Source: Caulobacter vibrioides
GTDB lineage: Bacteria > Pseudomonadota > Alphaproteobacteria > Caulobacterales > Caulobacteraceae
Length of the DNA stretch: 64,000 bases
Direction: 5' to 3'
Assembly (NCBI GenBank): GCA_001449105.1
Contig: LNIY01000075.1
Location: 1-64,000 of the forward strand
Made by a program: the position numbers and the translations under genes. The notes under the pieces are model-generated. The model did no database searches. It was not told the origin of the DNA and saw only the letters and a list, made by a program, of their open reading frames with translations. Shown here piece by piece: positions 26,764-34,934 of this stretch. Numbering within the stretch: position 1 is the first letter of the stretch; each line of letters opens with the position of its first letter.

Positions 26764-27849
26764 ATGAAGGGGCGCAAGTACGAGCTGTTCGCCAGGGCCA
26801 GGCGTCCGCGTCCGATGCGGGCGCGCGAGATCCTGGCCTGGCCGGCCGAGGCCCAGTTCGTGTTCGACGCAGGCAGCGGCTCGCCGCCGACCACGCCGTC
26901 GCGCGTCGATGAGGGCGACCTGCTGGACGCCTATTCCAACGCCGTGGTCCGCGCCGTCGAGACGGTGGGGCCCAGCGTGCTGCGCATCCATCCGATGCTG
27001 GACGACGCCAACGTGCAGGGCGTCGGCTCGGGCTTCGTGGTGGCCGAGGGCGGGATCGTCCTGACCAACAGCCACGTGGTGCCGGGCGCGCGCCGCTTCG
27101 TGGTGGTCACCGCCGAAGGCCGCAGCCTGACGGCCCGTTGCATCGGCGATGATCCCGACACCGACCTGGCCTTGCTGAAGATCGACCAGGCGGTCGACCT
27201 GCCTGTCGTACGGCTGGGCGACTCCAAGGCGCTGCGGCGCGGCCAGCTGATGATCGCCATCGGCGCGCCGCTGGGCTTCGAGGCCACAGTGACCACCGGC
27301 GTGGTCTCGGCGCTGGGCCGATCCCTGCGCGGCGAGCGCGGCCGGCTGATCGAGGACCTGATCCAGACCGACGCCGCCCTCAATCCCGGCAACAGCGGCG
27401 GACCGCTGGTCGCCTCCAGCGGCGAGGTGGTCGGCGTGGCCACCGCCGTCATCGCCGGCTATCCGGGCCTGTGTTTCGCGGTGGCGTCCAACACCGCCCG
27501 CTTCGTGATCGGCGAGCTCCTGGCCCATGGCCAGGTGCGGCGCGCCTCGATCGGCGTCGTAGCCCAGCAGGCCCCGCTGCCGCCGCTGCTGGCCCGCTCC
27601 ACCGGCGTCACCCAGGGCTATGCGGTGTTCGTCGCCCAGGCCGATCCGGGCGGACCGGCGGCCAGGGCCGGCGTGCGGGCCGGCGACCTCCTGGTGAAGG
27701 CCGGCGAGCGGCCGCTGACCGGCCTGGACGACCTCCTGCGGGCGCTCGACCACGCCTGCATCGACGTGGCGACGCCCTTCACCCTGATCCGCGAGGGCCG
27801 GCTGATGACGGCGACGATCACCCCGAGGCTCAGGCGCAGGGGAGGCTAG
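26764..27849 (+). CDS. S1C (HtrA/DegP-like) trypsin-type serine protease with PDZ domain, no export signal
   Basis: A 361-residue protease. The catalytic triad is complete: H104 in LTNSHVV, D134 in DTDLALLK, S201 in GNSGGPL. One PDZ domain follows (about 250-350: GYAVFVAQADPGGPAARAGVRAGDLLVKAGERPLTGLDDL). DegP-type proteins act in the periplasm, yet this N-terminus (MKGRKYELFARARRPRPMRA) is strongly basic with no hydrophobic core, so export is not evident and a cytosolic role is possible. GGGGCGGGG precedes the ATG. The stop codon overlaps by 4 bp the stop of the convergent TraB/GumN-like gene. Confidence 0.9.
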   Translation: MKGRKYELFARARRPRPMRAREILAWPAEAQFVFDAGSGSPPTTPSRVDEGDLLDAYSNAVVRAVETVGPSVLRIHPMLDDANVQGVGSGFVVAEGGIVLTNSHVVPGARRFVVVTAEGRSLTARCIGDDPDTDLALLKIDQAVDLPVVRLGDSKALRRGQLMIAIGAPLGFEATVTTGVVSALGRSLRGERGRLIEDLIQTDAALNPGNSGGPLVASSGEVVGVATAVIAGYPGLCFAVASNTARFVIGELLAHGQVRRASIGVVAQQAPLPPLLARSTGVTQGYAVFVAQADPGGPAARAGVRAGDLLVKAGERPLTGLDDLLRALDHACIDVATPFTLIREGRLMTATITPRLRRRGG

Positions 27850-28805
27850 TTGGCGCTGTCGGGCGTGGTGACCTTGAAGCCGCGCGCCCTCAGCTTCTCC
27901 AGCACCCCGTCCTCGGCCACCAGGCCACGCAACGAGAACACCGCCACCGCCTTGCCGGGGGTCTTCATGGCCTGGGTCACCGCGTCGACCTGGGCGGCCG
28001 ACATCCGGCGGAACTCCTCGGACATGCCGGGCAGGGCCATGACGCAGCGCTGGCCCTGGCGCGGCGCGTAGACGGCGGCGCGCACGTCGCCCTGCGCCCA
28101 GGCGCGGGCGGCCTTGCGCACCGGCTCGGGCCCGGCCTCGACCTCCTCGATCACGCCCTCCAGGCAGATCAGGCCCGCTTCCTCGGAATGCTGCTTCACC
28201 AGGGTCTTGATCATCGGCACGGCCTTGTAGACGGCGGCCGGACGCGCCTTGACCCTGTGCTTGCGGGCCAGCTTCTCGATCGTCCGCTCGGGTTCCTCGC
28301 CGGTCAGGCCGTTTCTCTTGCTGGCGTTGCCCGCCAGCAGCAGGCCGGCGCCCAGCGGCTTCCAGTCCTTCCAGCCGTCGCCCTTCTGGCCCGTCGCCGC
28401 CCAGGCCTTGGCCAGGCGCGGGGCGAGCTCCGGGGCGATCTGGTCGAGCGGGCGCTCGGCCTTGAGCTTGCCGCGCATCGACAGCAGGGCGGGCAGGTCG
28501 GTAAGGCCGGCCTTGGCGACGGCCGGGGTGATGAGCGTGAAGGCTCCGTCCAGCCGCCGGTCCAGCACCGAGGTGTCCCAGCTCATGCCCTTGGGCACGG
28601 CGCCGGGAACGCCCAGGACGTAGACCGTGGTGTCGGCGTCGCTGACCTTCCACCAGGCCGGGCCGGGCAGCTTGGCGTTGACCACCAGTTCCTCGACCAC
28701 GTTGGCCTCGGGATCGTCGATCGGCTGCTCGGCGCTCTGGGCGCGGGCGAGGGAGGCGGCCGCCAGGGCCGTCAGCGCGGCCACGGCCGCCAGGCGTCTA
28801 CGCAT
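27846..28805 (-). CDS. TraB/GumN-like exported protein 1, catalytic histidines absent
   Basis: 319 residues with a signal peptide (MRRRLAAVAALTALAAASLARA). The core resembles the TraB/GumN (Tiki-like) family: WWKVSDADTTVYVLGVPGAVP at the start, where family members usually have LLGTxH, and VAVFSLRGLVAEDGVLEKLRARGFKV at the end, where AHLxGxxGVLxLLxxxGY is usual. Both family histidines are replaced (VPG and FSL), so metalloprotease activity is doubtful. It is a tandem paralogue of the gene at 28833 with a 27-bp gap on the same strand. The two share the mature N-terminus VEELVVNAxLPGPAWWKVSD. Confidence 0.75.
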   Translation of the reverse strand: MRRRLAAVAALTALAAASLARAQSAEQPIDDPEANVVEELVVNAKLPGPAWWKVSDADTTVYVLGVPGAVPKGMSWDTSVLDRRLDGAFTLITPAVAKAGLTDLPALLSMRGKLKAERPLDQIAPELAPRLAKAWAATGQKGDGWKDWKPLGAGLLLAGNASKRNGLTGEEPERTIEKLARKHRVKARPAAVYKAVPMIKTLVKQHSEEAGLICLEGVIEEVEAGPEPVRKAARAWAQGDVRAAVYAPRQGQRCVMALPGMSEEFRRMSAAQVDAVTQAMKTPGKAVAVFSLRGLVAEDGVLEKLRARGFKVTTPDSAN

Positions 28806-28832
28806 GATGACTTCCCCCTGGTCGAGCCCGGA

Positions 28833-29831
28833 TCATTCGTCGGGCGTCGTGACTTTGAACCCCTTGGCCCGCAGCTGGTCGAGGACGCCGTCCCGCGCTA
28901 GCAGCGAACGCAGTTCGATGACGGCGACCGCCTTTCCCGGCTTTTTCAGGGCCGCCTCGATCGCCCGCACGGCGTCGTCGCGGCCCTCGCGCAGCTCGCG
29001 GGCGATGGAGGGCGTGGAGTCCAGGCAGCGCTGGAAGCCGCGATCGGCCGCGACCACCTCGCGCACCTGGCCTTCGGTCCAGCGCCTGGCGGTGGTCTGG
29101 ATGCCGCCTTCGCCGTTCTCGGCCTGGCGCAGGCCCGCGTCCAGGCACAGGGTCTGCAGGGGCTGGGGCGCGGTCGCCAGCGCCTTGATGGCGTCGGCCA
29201 GGCTGTAGCCGGGCAGGTTCTGGATGCGCGGGCGCTTGGCCAGGTCCCGGCTTTTGGCGATGTCGCGGATGCGGTCGGTGACGCCGCCCACGCTGATCGA
29301 GACCTTGCCGTCCTCGGCGTTGGCGACCATGAACCCGGCGAAGGCGGGCTTGGTGTCGTCCATCGCGTCGGGCTTCTGCTTCATGACCTTCAGCCGCGCC
29401 TCGAGGCGGGCGCGCAGCTCCGGCGACAGGGTCTGGCGCATCGGGGTGTCGGACACGAACAGCTTGCGGCCGCCCACGGCCAGGGCGATCAGGCGCATGA
29501 TGCTGACGTCGGCCTCCTGGCCCATGATCAGCACGTTGGCCCCGTCCAGGCGGCGGCGCAGCACCGACTCGTCGGCCCTGGTGGCGGAGGGGACCATGGC
29601 CGGAACGCCCAGCACATAGACGGTGGTGTCGCCGTCGCTGACCTTCCACCAGGCAGGCCCCGGCAGGCGGGCGTTGACCACCAGCTCCTCGACCAGGTTC
29701 TCGTTGGGATCGATCCGTTGCAGGTCGATCGGCCCGGAGGCGTCGACCGCCTGCTGGGCGAGGACGGGGCCGGCGCAGAGGGCGAGGAGAAAACCCGCGA
29801 GGGCGGGGGCGGCGGTCAGGCGTCGGATCAC
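28833..29831 (-). CDS. TraB/GumN-like exported protein 2, catalytic histidines absent
   Basis: 332 residues from GTG 29831, chosen because it is followed directly by a good signal peptide (VIRRLTAAPALAGFLLALCAGPVLAQ); the open frame continues upstream to 29885. The fold pattern is as in its neighbour: LVEELVVNARLPGPAWWKVSDGDTTVYVLGVPAMVP at the start and VAVIELRSLLARDGVLDQLRAKGFKVTTPD at the end, again without the two GxxH-type histidines. The middle differs considerably from paralogue 1, so the duplication is old. First gene of the pair, probably cotranscribed. Confidence 0.72.
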   Translation of the reverse strand: MIRRLTAAPALAGFLLALCAGPVLAQQAVDASGPIDLQRIDPNENLVEELVVNARLPGPAWWKVSDGDTTVYVLGVPAMVPSATRADESVLRRRLDGANVLIMGQEADVSIMRLIALAVGGRKLFVSDTPMRQTLSPELRARLEARLKVMKQKPDAMDDTKPAFAGFMVANAEDGKVSISVGGVTDRIRDIAKSRDLAKRPRIQNLPGYSLADAIKALATAPQPLQTLCLDAGLRQAENGEGGIQTTARRWTEGQVREVVAADRGFQRCLDSTPSIARELREGRDDAVRAIEAALKKPGKAVAVIELRSLLARDGVLDQLRAKGFKVTTPDE

Positions 29832-29976
29832 TATCTCTCGTCCTCGGCGGGTTCGGAATCGTTCTAGGATGACGGGTCGCCGCAAGCTGAACCGTTCTCA
29901 ACCGAGGCGGTCAAATTAAGTCGCCGCAATGCAGGGCTCGCCTGCGCTGCCTGTCCGCGCTGAAAGTCCGTCGTCC

Positions 29977-31926
29977 ATGCCGATCCGCCGCCTGCCGCCC
30001 GAGACCGTCAACCGCATCGCCGCCGGCGAAGTGGTCGAACGTCCCGCCAGCGCCATCAAGGAGCTGGTCGACAACGCCATCGACGCCGGCGCCACCCGCA
30101 TCGAGGTCGAGGCCCACGGCGGCGGCCTGACGAGGATCATGGTCGCCGACGACGGCTGCGGCATGAGCGCCGAGGAGCTCCCCGTCGCCATCGAGCGCCA
30201 CGCGACCTCGAAGCTGGCTCCCGACGAAGAGGGCCTGTGGGACCTGCTGCGCATCCACACCATGGGCTTCCGGGGCGAGGCCCTGCCGTCGATCGGCTCG
30301 GTGGCGCGGCTGTCGATCAGCTCGCGCGCCAAAGGCCAGCGCGAGGCCTGGTCGATCCTGGTCGAGGGCGGCGCGGTCGGCGAGGTCTCGCCCGCCGCCT
30401 TCGCCGGCGACAACGGCACCCGCATCGAGGTGCGGGACCTGTTCTACGCCACGCCCGCCCGCCTTAAGTTCATGAAGTCCGAGCGGGCCGAGGCCCAGGC
30501 GATCACCGAGGAGCTGAAGCGCCAGGCCATGGCCCACGAGTCGGTGGGCTTCTCGCTCGACATCGACGGTCGCCGCATCCTGCGCCTGCCGCCCGAGCAT
30601 CCGGGCCCGCAAGGACGCCTGGCGCGCCTGGCCGCCGTGCTGGGCCGCGACTTCCAGGACAACGCCCTGGAGATCGACCAGATTCGCGATGGCGTGCGGC
30701 TGTCGGGGTTCGCAGGGCTGCCGACCTACAACCGCGGCAACGCCGCCCACCAGTACCTGTTCGTCAACGACCGCCCGGTGCGCGACCGCCTGCTGCAGGG
30801 CGCCCTGCGCGCGGCCTATGCCGATTTCCTGGCCCGCGACCGCCATCCCAGCGCGGCGCTCTACGTCACGCTCGACCCCACCGAGGTCGACATCAACGTC
30901 CACCCCGCCAAGGCCGAGGTGCGCTTCCGCGACCCGTCGCTGGTGCGCGGCCTGATCGTCGGGGCCCTGCGTCACGCCCTGGCCGGCGCCGGCCACCGCG
31001 CCTCGACCACCACGGCCGCCCAGGCGCTGGACAGCATCCGGCCGCAGAGCGTGTTTCCGGGTTATCAGCCGGGCCCGTCGCCCGCCGGCTTCTCGGCCTG
31101 GCGCGAGGGCGGCTGGACGCCGCCTACTCAGCGGCCGATGGATTTGCCGGGCCTGTCGGACGTCTCGGCCCGTCACGAGGCGCGGCCGGAAGAGGCCTAT
31201 CAGACGCTTGGCGGTCTGGGGGGCGGCCTCGGGGGCGGCCTGGGCGTGGCCGAAGCCGTGCGCGAGGCCGCCTATGGCGGCTACGACGCCGCGCCCAACG
31301 TGGCCTATCCGGGAGCGGAGCAGGCTCAGCCCTTCGACCCGATCGACTTCCCGCTGGGCGCGGCCCGGGCCCAGGTGCACGAGACCTACATCGTCTCGCA
31401 GACCCGCGACGGCGTGGTCATCGTCGACCAGCACGCCGCCCACGAGCGCCTGGTCTACGAGCGCATGAAGCACGAGATGGAAGCCGGCGGCGTGGCCCGA
31501 CAGGCCCTGCTGCTGCCCGAGGTGGTCGAGCTGGATCCGGCCGAGGCCGAGCGGGTCGTGGCCCGCGCCGAGGAGCTGTCGGCCCTGGGCCTGGTGCTGG
31601 AAGGCTTTGGTCCCGGCGCGGTGCTGGTGCGCGAGACGCCGGCCCTGCTGGGCAAGACCGATGCGGCGGGCCTGGTGCGCGACATCGCCGACGACCTGGC
31701 CGAGAACGGCCAGGCCCTGGCCCTGAAGGAGCGGCTGGAGGAGGTCTGCTCGACCATGGCCTGCCACGGCAGCGTCCGCGCCGGCCGCCGCCTCGCCGCC
31801 GCCGAGATGAACGCCCTGCTGCGCGAGATGGAGGCCACGCCCCACTCGGGCCAGTGCAACCACGGCCGCCCCACCTATGTGGAGCTGAAGCTGTCGGATA
31901 TCGAGAAGCTGTTCGGCCGGCGGTGA
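29977..31926 (+). CDS. mutL: DNA mismatch repair protein MutL, endonuclease type
   Basis: 649 residues. The N-terminal GHKL ATPase has [41 protein letters not shown] and [17 protein letters not shown] proline/glycine-rich linker (about 350-455) includes [12 protein letters not shown]. In the C-terminal dimerisation and nuclease domain, D484 begins [12 protein letters not shown], matching the DQHA-x2-E-x4-E metal motif of MutL nucleases found in bacteria without MutH; CHGSVRAG and [11 protein letters not shown] complete it. ATG 29977 begins [20 protein letters not shown], the usual start. It is divergent from the TraB-like pair. Confidence 0.97.
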   Translation: MPIRRLPPETVNRIAAGEVVERPASAIKELVDNAIDAGATRIEVEAHGGGLTRIMVADDGCGMSAEELPVAIERHATSKLAPDEEGLWDLLRIHTMGFRGEALPSIGSVARLSISSRAKGQREAWSILVEGGAVGEVSPAAFAGDNGTRIEVRDLFYATPARLKFMKSERAEAQAITEELKRQAMAHESVGFSLDIDGRRILRLPPEHPGPQGRLARLAAVLGRDFQDNALEIDQIRDGVRLSGFAGLPTYNRGNAAHQYLFVNDRPVRDRLLQGALRAAYADFLARDRHPSAALYVTLDPTEVDINVHPAKAEVRFRDPSLVRGLIVGALRHALAGAGHRASTTTAAQALDSIRPQSVFPGYQPGPSPAGFSAWREGGWTPPTQRPMDLPGLSDVSARHEARPEEAYQTLGGLGGGLGGGLGVAEAVREAAYGGYDAAPNVAYPGAEQAQPFDPIDFPLGAARAQVHETYIVSQTRDGVVIVDQHAAHERLVYERMKHEMEAGGVARQALLLPEVVELDPAEAERVVARAEELSALGLVLEGFGPGAVLVRETPALLGKTDAAGLVRDIADDLAENGQALALKERLEEVCSTMACHGSVRAGRRLAAAEMNALLREMEATPHSGQCNHGRPTYVELKLSDIEKLFGRR

Positions 31927-31999
31927 GATCAGCTTGACCGCGCAGGATGGCGGCTTCTATTCCCGGGGTTGAGGTTTCTCAGCGTCCGGAGTCGCTTGA

Positions 32000-32848
32000 A
32001 TGATCGCCCTGCTCGTCGATGGCCCGCTGTCGTTCCGGCCCAATCAGCTGGTCGAGGTGCTCAACAGCCTCGATGAGGCCCACAGCTGGACGCACACCCA
32101 GCCCGATCTCGACGGCGACGACGCCGTGACCACGGCCGATACGCTGGGCCTGATCTGCAACGGGCCGCACGGCGGCCTCATGACCATCATGAACCTGGAC
32201 CTTCCGCTCGATCCGGTGCTGGTCGAGGAGGCGCGGGCGCGGTCCTGGTGGTACGGCGAGGCCGAGCGCGCGGCCGCTCATCGGACCCATTGGGTCATCG
32301 CCGGCGGCCAGGCCGAGGGCTGGGAAGCGGCGGTTCTGCGGGCCAAGGTCTCGACCGTGATCGCGGCCATGCTGATCAGGGGCAATCCGTCGATCTCGGC
32401 GGTCTGGAACGGCGTCAACGGCACGCTGTTCACGCCGGATTCGGTGATGCAGGACCTGGGCTTCGTCGCCCGCGGCCAGGTGCCGGTGATGTTCTGGATC
32501 TTCAACGCGCTGCACGACCTGACCGACGGGAACGTGTCGATGAGCACGGGCGGCCTGGTTCCGTTCGTCGGCTACGAACTGGAGTTCTGGAACGCGCCCC
32601 GCAGCAAGGAGGTGGTCGTCGAGCAGCTGAACGGCGTGCTGAACTACCTGCTGGCCATGGGGCCGATCATCCAGTCGGGCCAGACCATCGGCATGTCCGG
32701 CGGCGCGGAGACTCTGCGCTGCGATTTCGGCCCCAGCCGGACCGAGCGCAACGCGCCGACCACGGCCATTCAGCTGACCTTCGTGGATGGGCCTGCCGGG
32801 GCCAAGCCCAAGCCGTCGCTCCTGGGCAAGCTGTTCGGGCGCGCCTAG
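32000..32848 (+). CDS. DUF4261-like protein of unknown function
   Basis: 282 residues, cytosolic. The two-part layout fits DUF4261 proteins: an N-terminal half with RPNQLVEVLNSL and MTIMNLDLPLDP, and a C-terminal half with the recognisable FVGYELEFWNAP...VVVEQLNGVLNYLLAMGPIIQSGQTIG. No catalytic motif is evident. It is 73 bp after mutL on the same strand. A short family-B hairpin follows at 32889. The domain call is from memory of the family pattern. Confidence 0.65.
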   Translation: MIALLVDGPLSFRPNQLVEVLNSLDEAHSWTHTQPDLDGDDAVTTADTLGLICNGPHGGLMTIMNLDLPLDPVLVEEARARSWWYGEAERAAAHRTHWVIAGGQAEGWEAAVLRAKVSTVIAAMLIRGNPSISAVWNGVNGTLFTPDSVMQDLGFVARGQVPVMFWIFNALHDLTDGNVSMSTGGLVPFVGYELEFWNAPRSKEVVVEQLNGVLNYLLAMGPIIQSGQTIGMSGGAETLRCDFGPSRTERNAPTTAIQLTFVDGPAGAKPKPSLLGKLFGRA

Positions 32849-32888
32849 CGCGGATCGACATTCAGTCGTTCTGGTCGCTTCTCACCGA

Positions 32889-32921
32889 GTTTCCCCGCCT
32901 TCGCGGGGAAGGGCGGATTAG
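32889..32921. repeat. Short family-B hairpin
   Basis: TTCCCCGCCTTCGCGGGGAA forms a 7-8 bp stem and matches the core of the larger family-B elements at 20462 and 33517. It may be a decayed or half copy. Confidence 0.55.
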
Positions 32922-33056
32922 AGGGGCGGCCGTTGATGAATGTCGATACGGCCCGGTGCGTCCTGCTGACAGGCCGTGGCGTGACCTCCTGTAGCCAAGC
33001 GGAGCCGAACCGGCCTTCCGCCCGGGCGTTTGTCGCCCGATCACAGGAGATCTCCC

Positions 33057-33458
33057 ATGCAGCTGCACCGCGGCCGAATGATCGACCATATCCAACTGCG
33101 GGCCAGGGACCTGGACGCGACCAAGCGCTTCTACAAGGCGGTGCTGGAGGTGATCGGCGTCGATTACGACGACCAGCCCGACCACCTGTCGGCCGACGAG
33201 CTGTGGATCGACGCGGGCGAGCCGGCGACGCACATCCACCTGGCGTTCCAGGCCAGGGATCGGGCGATGGTTCAGCGCTTCTACGAGGCGGGCCTGGCCG
33301 CCGGCGGCCGTGACAACGGCGGGCCGGGCGAGCGGGAATATCATCCCGACTACTACGCCGCCTTCCTGCTGGATCCCGACGGCAACAACATCGAGGCGGT
33401 GTTCCACGGCCCGCACGAGCGCTCGGCCGACAGCGTGGTGCTGACCTGGGACGAGTAG
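33057..33458 (+). CDS. VOC-family protein 2
   Basis: A 133-residue single VOC unit: MIDHIQLRARDLDATKRFYKAVLEVIG, THIHLAFQARDRAMVQRFYEAGLAAGG and FLLDPDGNNIEAVFHGPH. The metal-ligand pattern H/H/E is present (DHIQL, HIHLAF, NIEAV). ATG 33057 follows AGGAGA with a 6-nt spacer; an internal ATG at 33078 (MIDHIQ) is the other choice. It shares a long identical-type stretch with the VOC protein at 23190 (AGGRDNGGPG, EYHPDYYAAFLLDPDG), so the two are paralogues of one subfamily. Substrate unknown. Confidence 0.85.
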   Translation: MQLHRGRMIDHIQLRARDLDATKRFYKAVLEVIGVDYDDQPDHLSADELWIDAGEPATHIHLAFQARDRAMVQRFYEAGLAAGGRDNGGPGEREYHPDYYAAFLLDPDGNNIEAVFHGPHERSADSVVLTWDE

Positions 33459-33516
33459 GACGTCTGAAGTCCTAGGGCGGATCGACCTTCAGGGGCTTGC
33501 CGCTCCCAACCCGCCC

Positions 33517-33613
33517 AATCCCCGCGCAGGCGGGGACCCAAGCTGGCTTTCAGGGCGTGGCTAGGCCTTGGATCATCTCCGACCTCGGCTTGGATCCCCG
33601 CCTTCGCGGGGAC
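33517..33613. repeat. Inverted repeat, family B, copy 2
   Basis: The left arm (33517-33543) with TCCCCGCGCAGGCGGGGA next to CCCAAGC, and the right arm (33588-33613) with GCTTGGATCCCCGCCTTCGCGGGGA, are imperfect reverse complements 44 bp apart, lying between two convergent genes. It has the same architecture as 20462-20561. Confidence 0.75.
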
Positions 33614-33655
33614 GCTCGGTGAGAATCGGCCCGAGCGCTGGAACTTCGATCCAAC

Positions 33656-34852
33656 CTAGGCCGCGTCGGCGGCCGTCCAGCCGTAGAGCGGCAGCTGGCC
33701 CTTGGCGTAGGGGCTGACGTTGACCGGCGTCTCCAGCAGGTCGGTGACCATCGGGCCGCTGACGAACGGGGCGCCCTGGTCGAGGGCGGCGAGCAGCTCA
33801 CGCGGGCTGCGCAGGTCGCTGACCCCCTGCCAGACCTGGCGGCGGCGATAGGCCGGGGCGGCCTTGAGGAAGCGGCCGATGGCGGCGATGCGGCTGGCCT
33901 CGGCGTCGCCCTCGGGGGTGAAGGTGACGCTGGCGGCCAGGCCCGGCGCCAGGTCGTCGACCTTGAAGGCCGGATCGCTGATGCGCAGGTCAACGCGGCT
34001 GAAATAGGGGTCCAGGAACGTCTTCATCTGGCCCAGCGCCACGAAGGACGGCGCGCGCGGCACGCCGTAGACGCCCGCCGCCAGCCGGCCGCGCAGGTCG
34101 CGGGGCAGGGTGCGCAGGCAGGCCTCCAGCTCGGCGCGCAGCGACGGCTTCAGCGCCGACGAGAAGCCGATCGGCAGGTAGGTGATCCCCGAGTTCGGTC
34201 CGATGGCGGCGATCGCCGACTTCAGGATCGCCAGGTCGTGCTGCTGGCGCTGGCCGTCGACATAGAACTCGTAGGGACGGCCCGCCTGGCCGGCCTCGCG
34301 CCAGACGCCCACATTGCCGACGAACAGCTCGCGGCCGGCGTGGTAGACCCCGCGCCAGGACACCCGGGCCGGCGGCGGTCGCGGGCACAGGCGGGCCAGG
34401 GCCTCCATGGTCGGAACGCCGGTGATGGGGCCGCCCATGGGCATGACCGAGCGCACGTCGCGCGGGGTGATGCGGCAGACCCGTCCGGCCAGGGAGGCGT
34501 CCTCCTCGCCGGCCAGCAGCAGGTTGAGCTGGCGGGCGGGCAGGCCGGCGAAGCGCATGACCTCGTGCTGATCGCCCTCGAACATCAGCATGACGATCTC
34601 GCCGTCGTCCTGGTCGCCGAACAGCTTGTGCTGCAGGGCGCGGGCCAGGGCCTGCAGTTCGCGCGCGTCCAGCCGCGTGGCGCGCGGATCGGCCAGCACG
34701 AACGAGAACGGGGCCACCAGGCCGTGGCGCCGCGGGGCCAGCCACGCGCCCCTCAGATAGTCGGACGCGACCCGGGCGATGAGCGCGGCGTTGCGCTCAG
34801 TTTCGGCGGGGTCTTCGCCGACGAAGACTTTCAGGCAGGCGATGGCGGTCAT
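33656..34852 (-). CDS. Unknown protein with degenerate EAL-like C-terminal half, paralogue 1
   Basis: 398 residues, no signal peptide or membrane segment. The N-terminal part (1-115) starts MTAIACLKVF and contains APRRHGLVAPFSFVLADPRA and VMLMFEGDQHEVMRFAGL. The C-terminal half (about 165-390) follows the order of an EAL domain: WRGVYHAGRELFVG, a helix DLAILKSAIAAIG, ITYLPIGFSSALKPSLRAEL, RLAAGVYGVPRAP, then WQGVSDLRSPRELLAALDQGAPFVSGP, the last matching the AEGVET...GxxYxQG end of EAL proteins. None of the catalytic E-x-L or DDFG residues are seen. It is 82 bp downstream of its paralogue on the same strand. Function unknown. Confidence 0.6.
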   Translation of the reverse strand: MTAIACLKVFVGEDPAETERNAALIARVASDYLRGAWLAPRRHGLVAPFSFVLADPRATRLDARELQALARALQHKLFGDQDDGEIVMLMFEGDQHEVMRFAGLPARQLNLLLAGEEDASLAGRVCRITPRDVRSVMPMGGPITGVPTMEALARLCPRPPPARVSWRGVYHAGRELFVGNVGVWREAGQAGRPYEFYVDGQRQQHDLAILKSAIAAIGPNSGITYLPIGFSSALKPSLRAELEACLRTLPRDLRGRLAAGVYGVPRAPSFVALGQMKTFLDPYFSRVDLRISDPAFKVDDLAPGLAASVTFTPEGDAEASRIAAIGRFLKAAPAYRRRQVWQGVSDLRSPRELLAALDQGAPFVSGPMVTDLLETPVNVSPYAKGQLPLYGWTAADAA

Positions 34853-34934
34853 GCCGCCCAGGTTGCGCGACGGTGGTTAGCGCGCGTTATAGGTGGGCTG
34901 CGACCGAGCGTCGCGAACGCTGGTTTTCGAGGTT

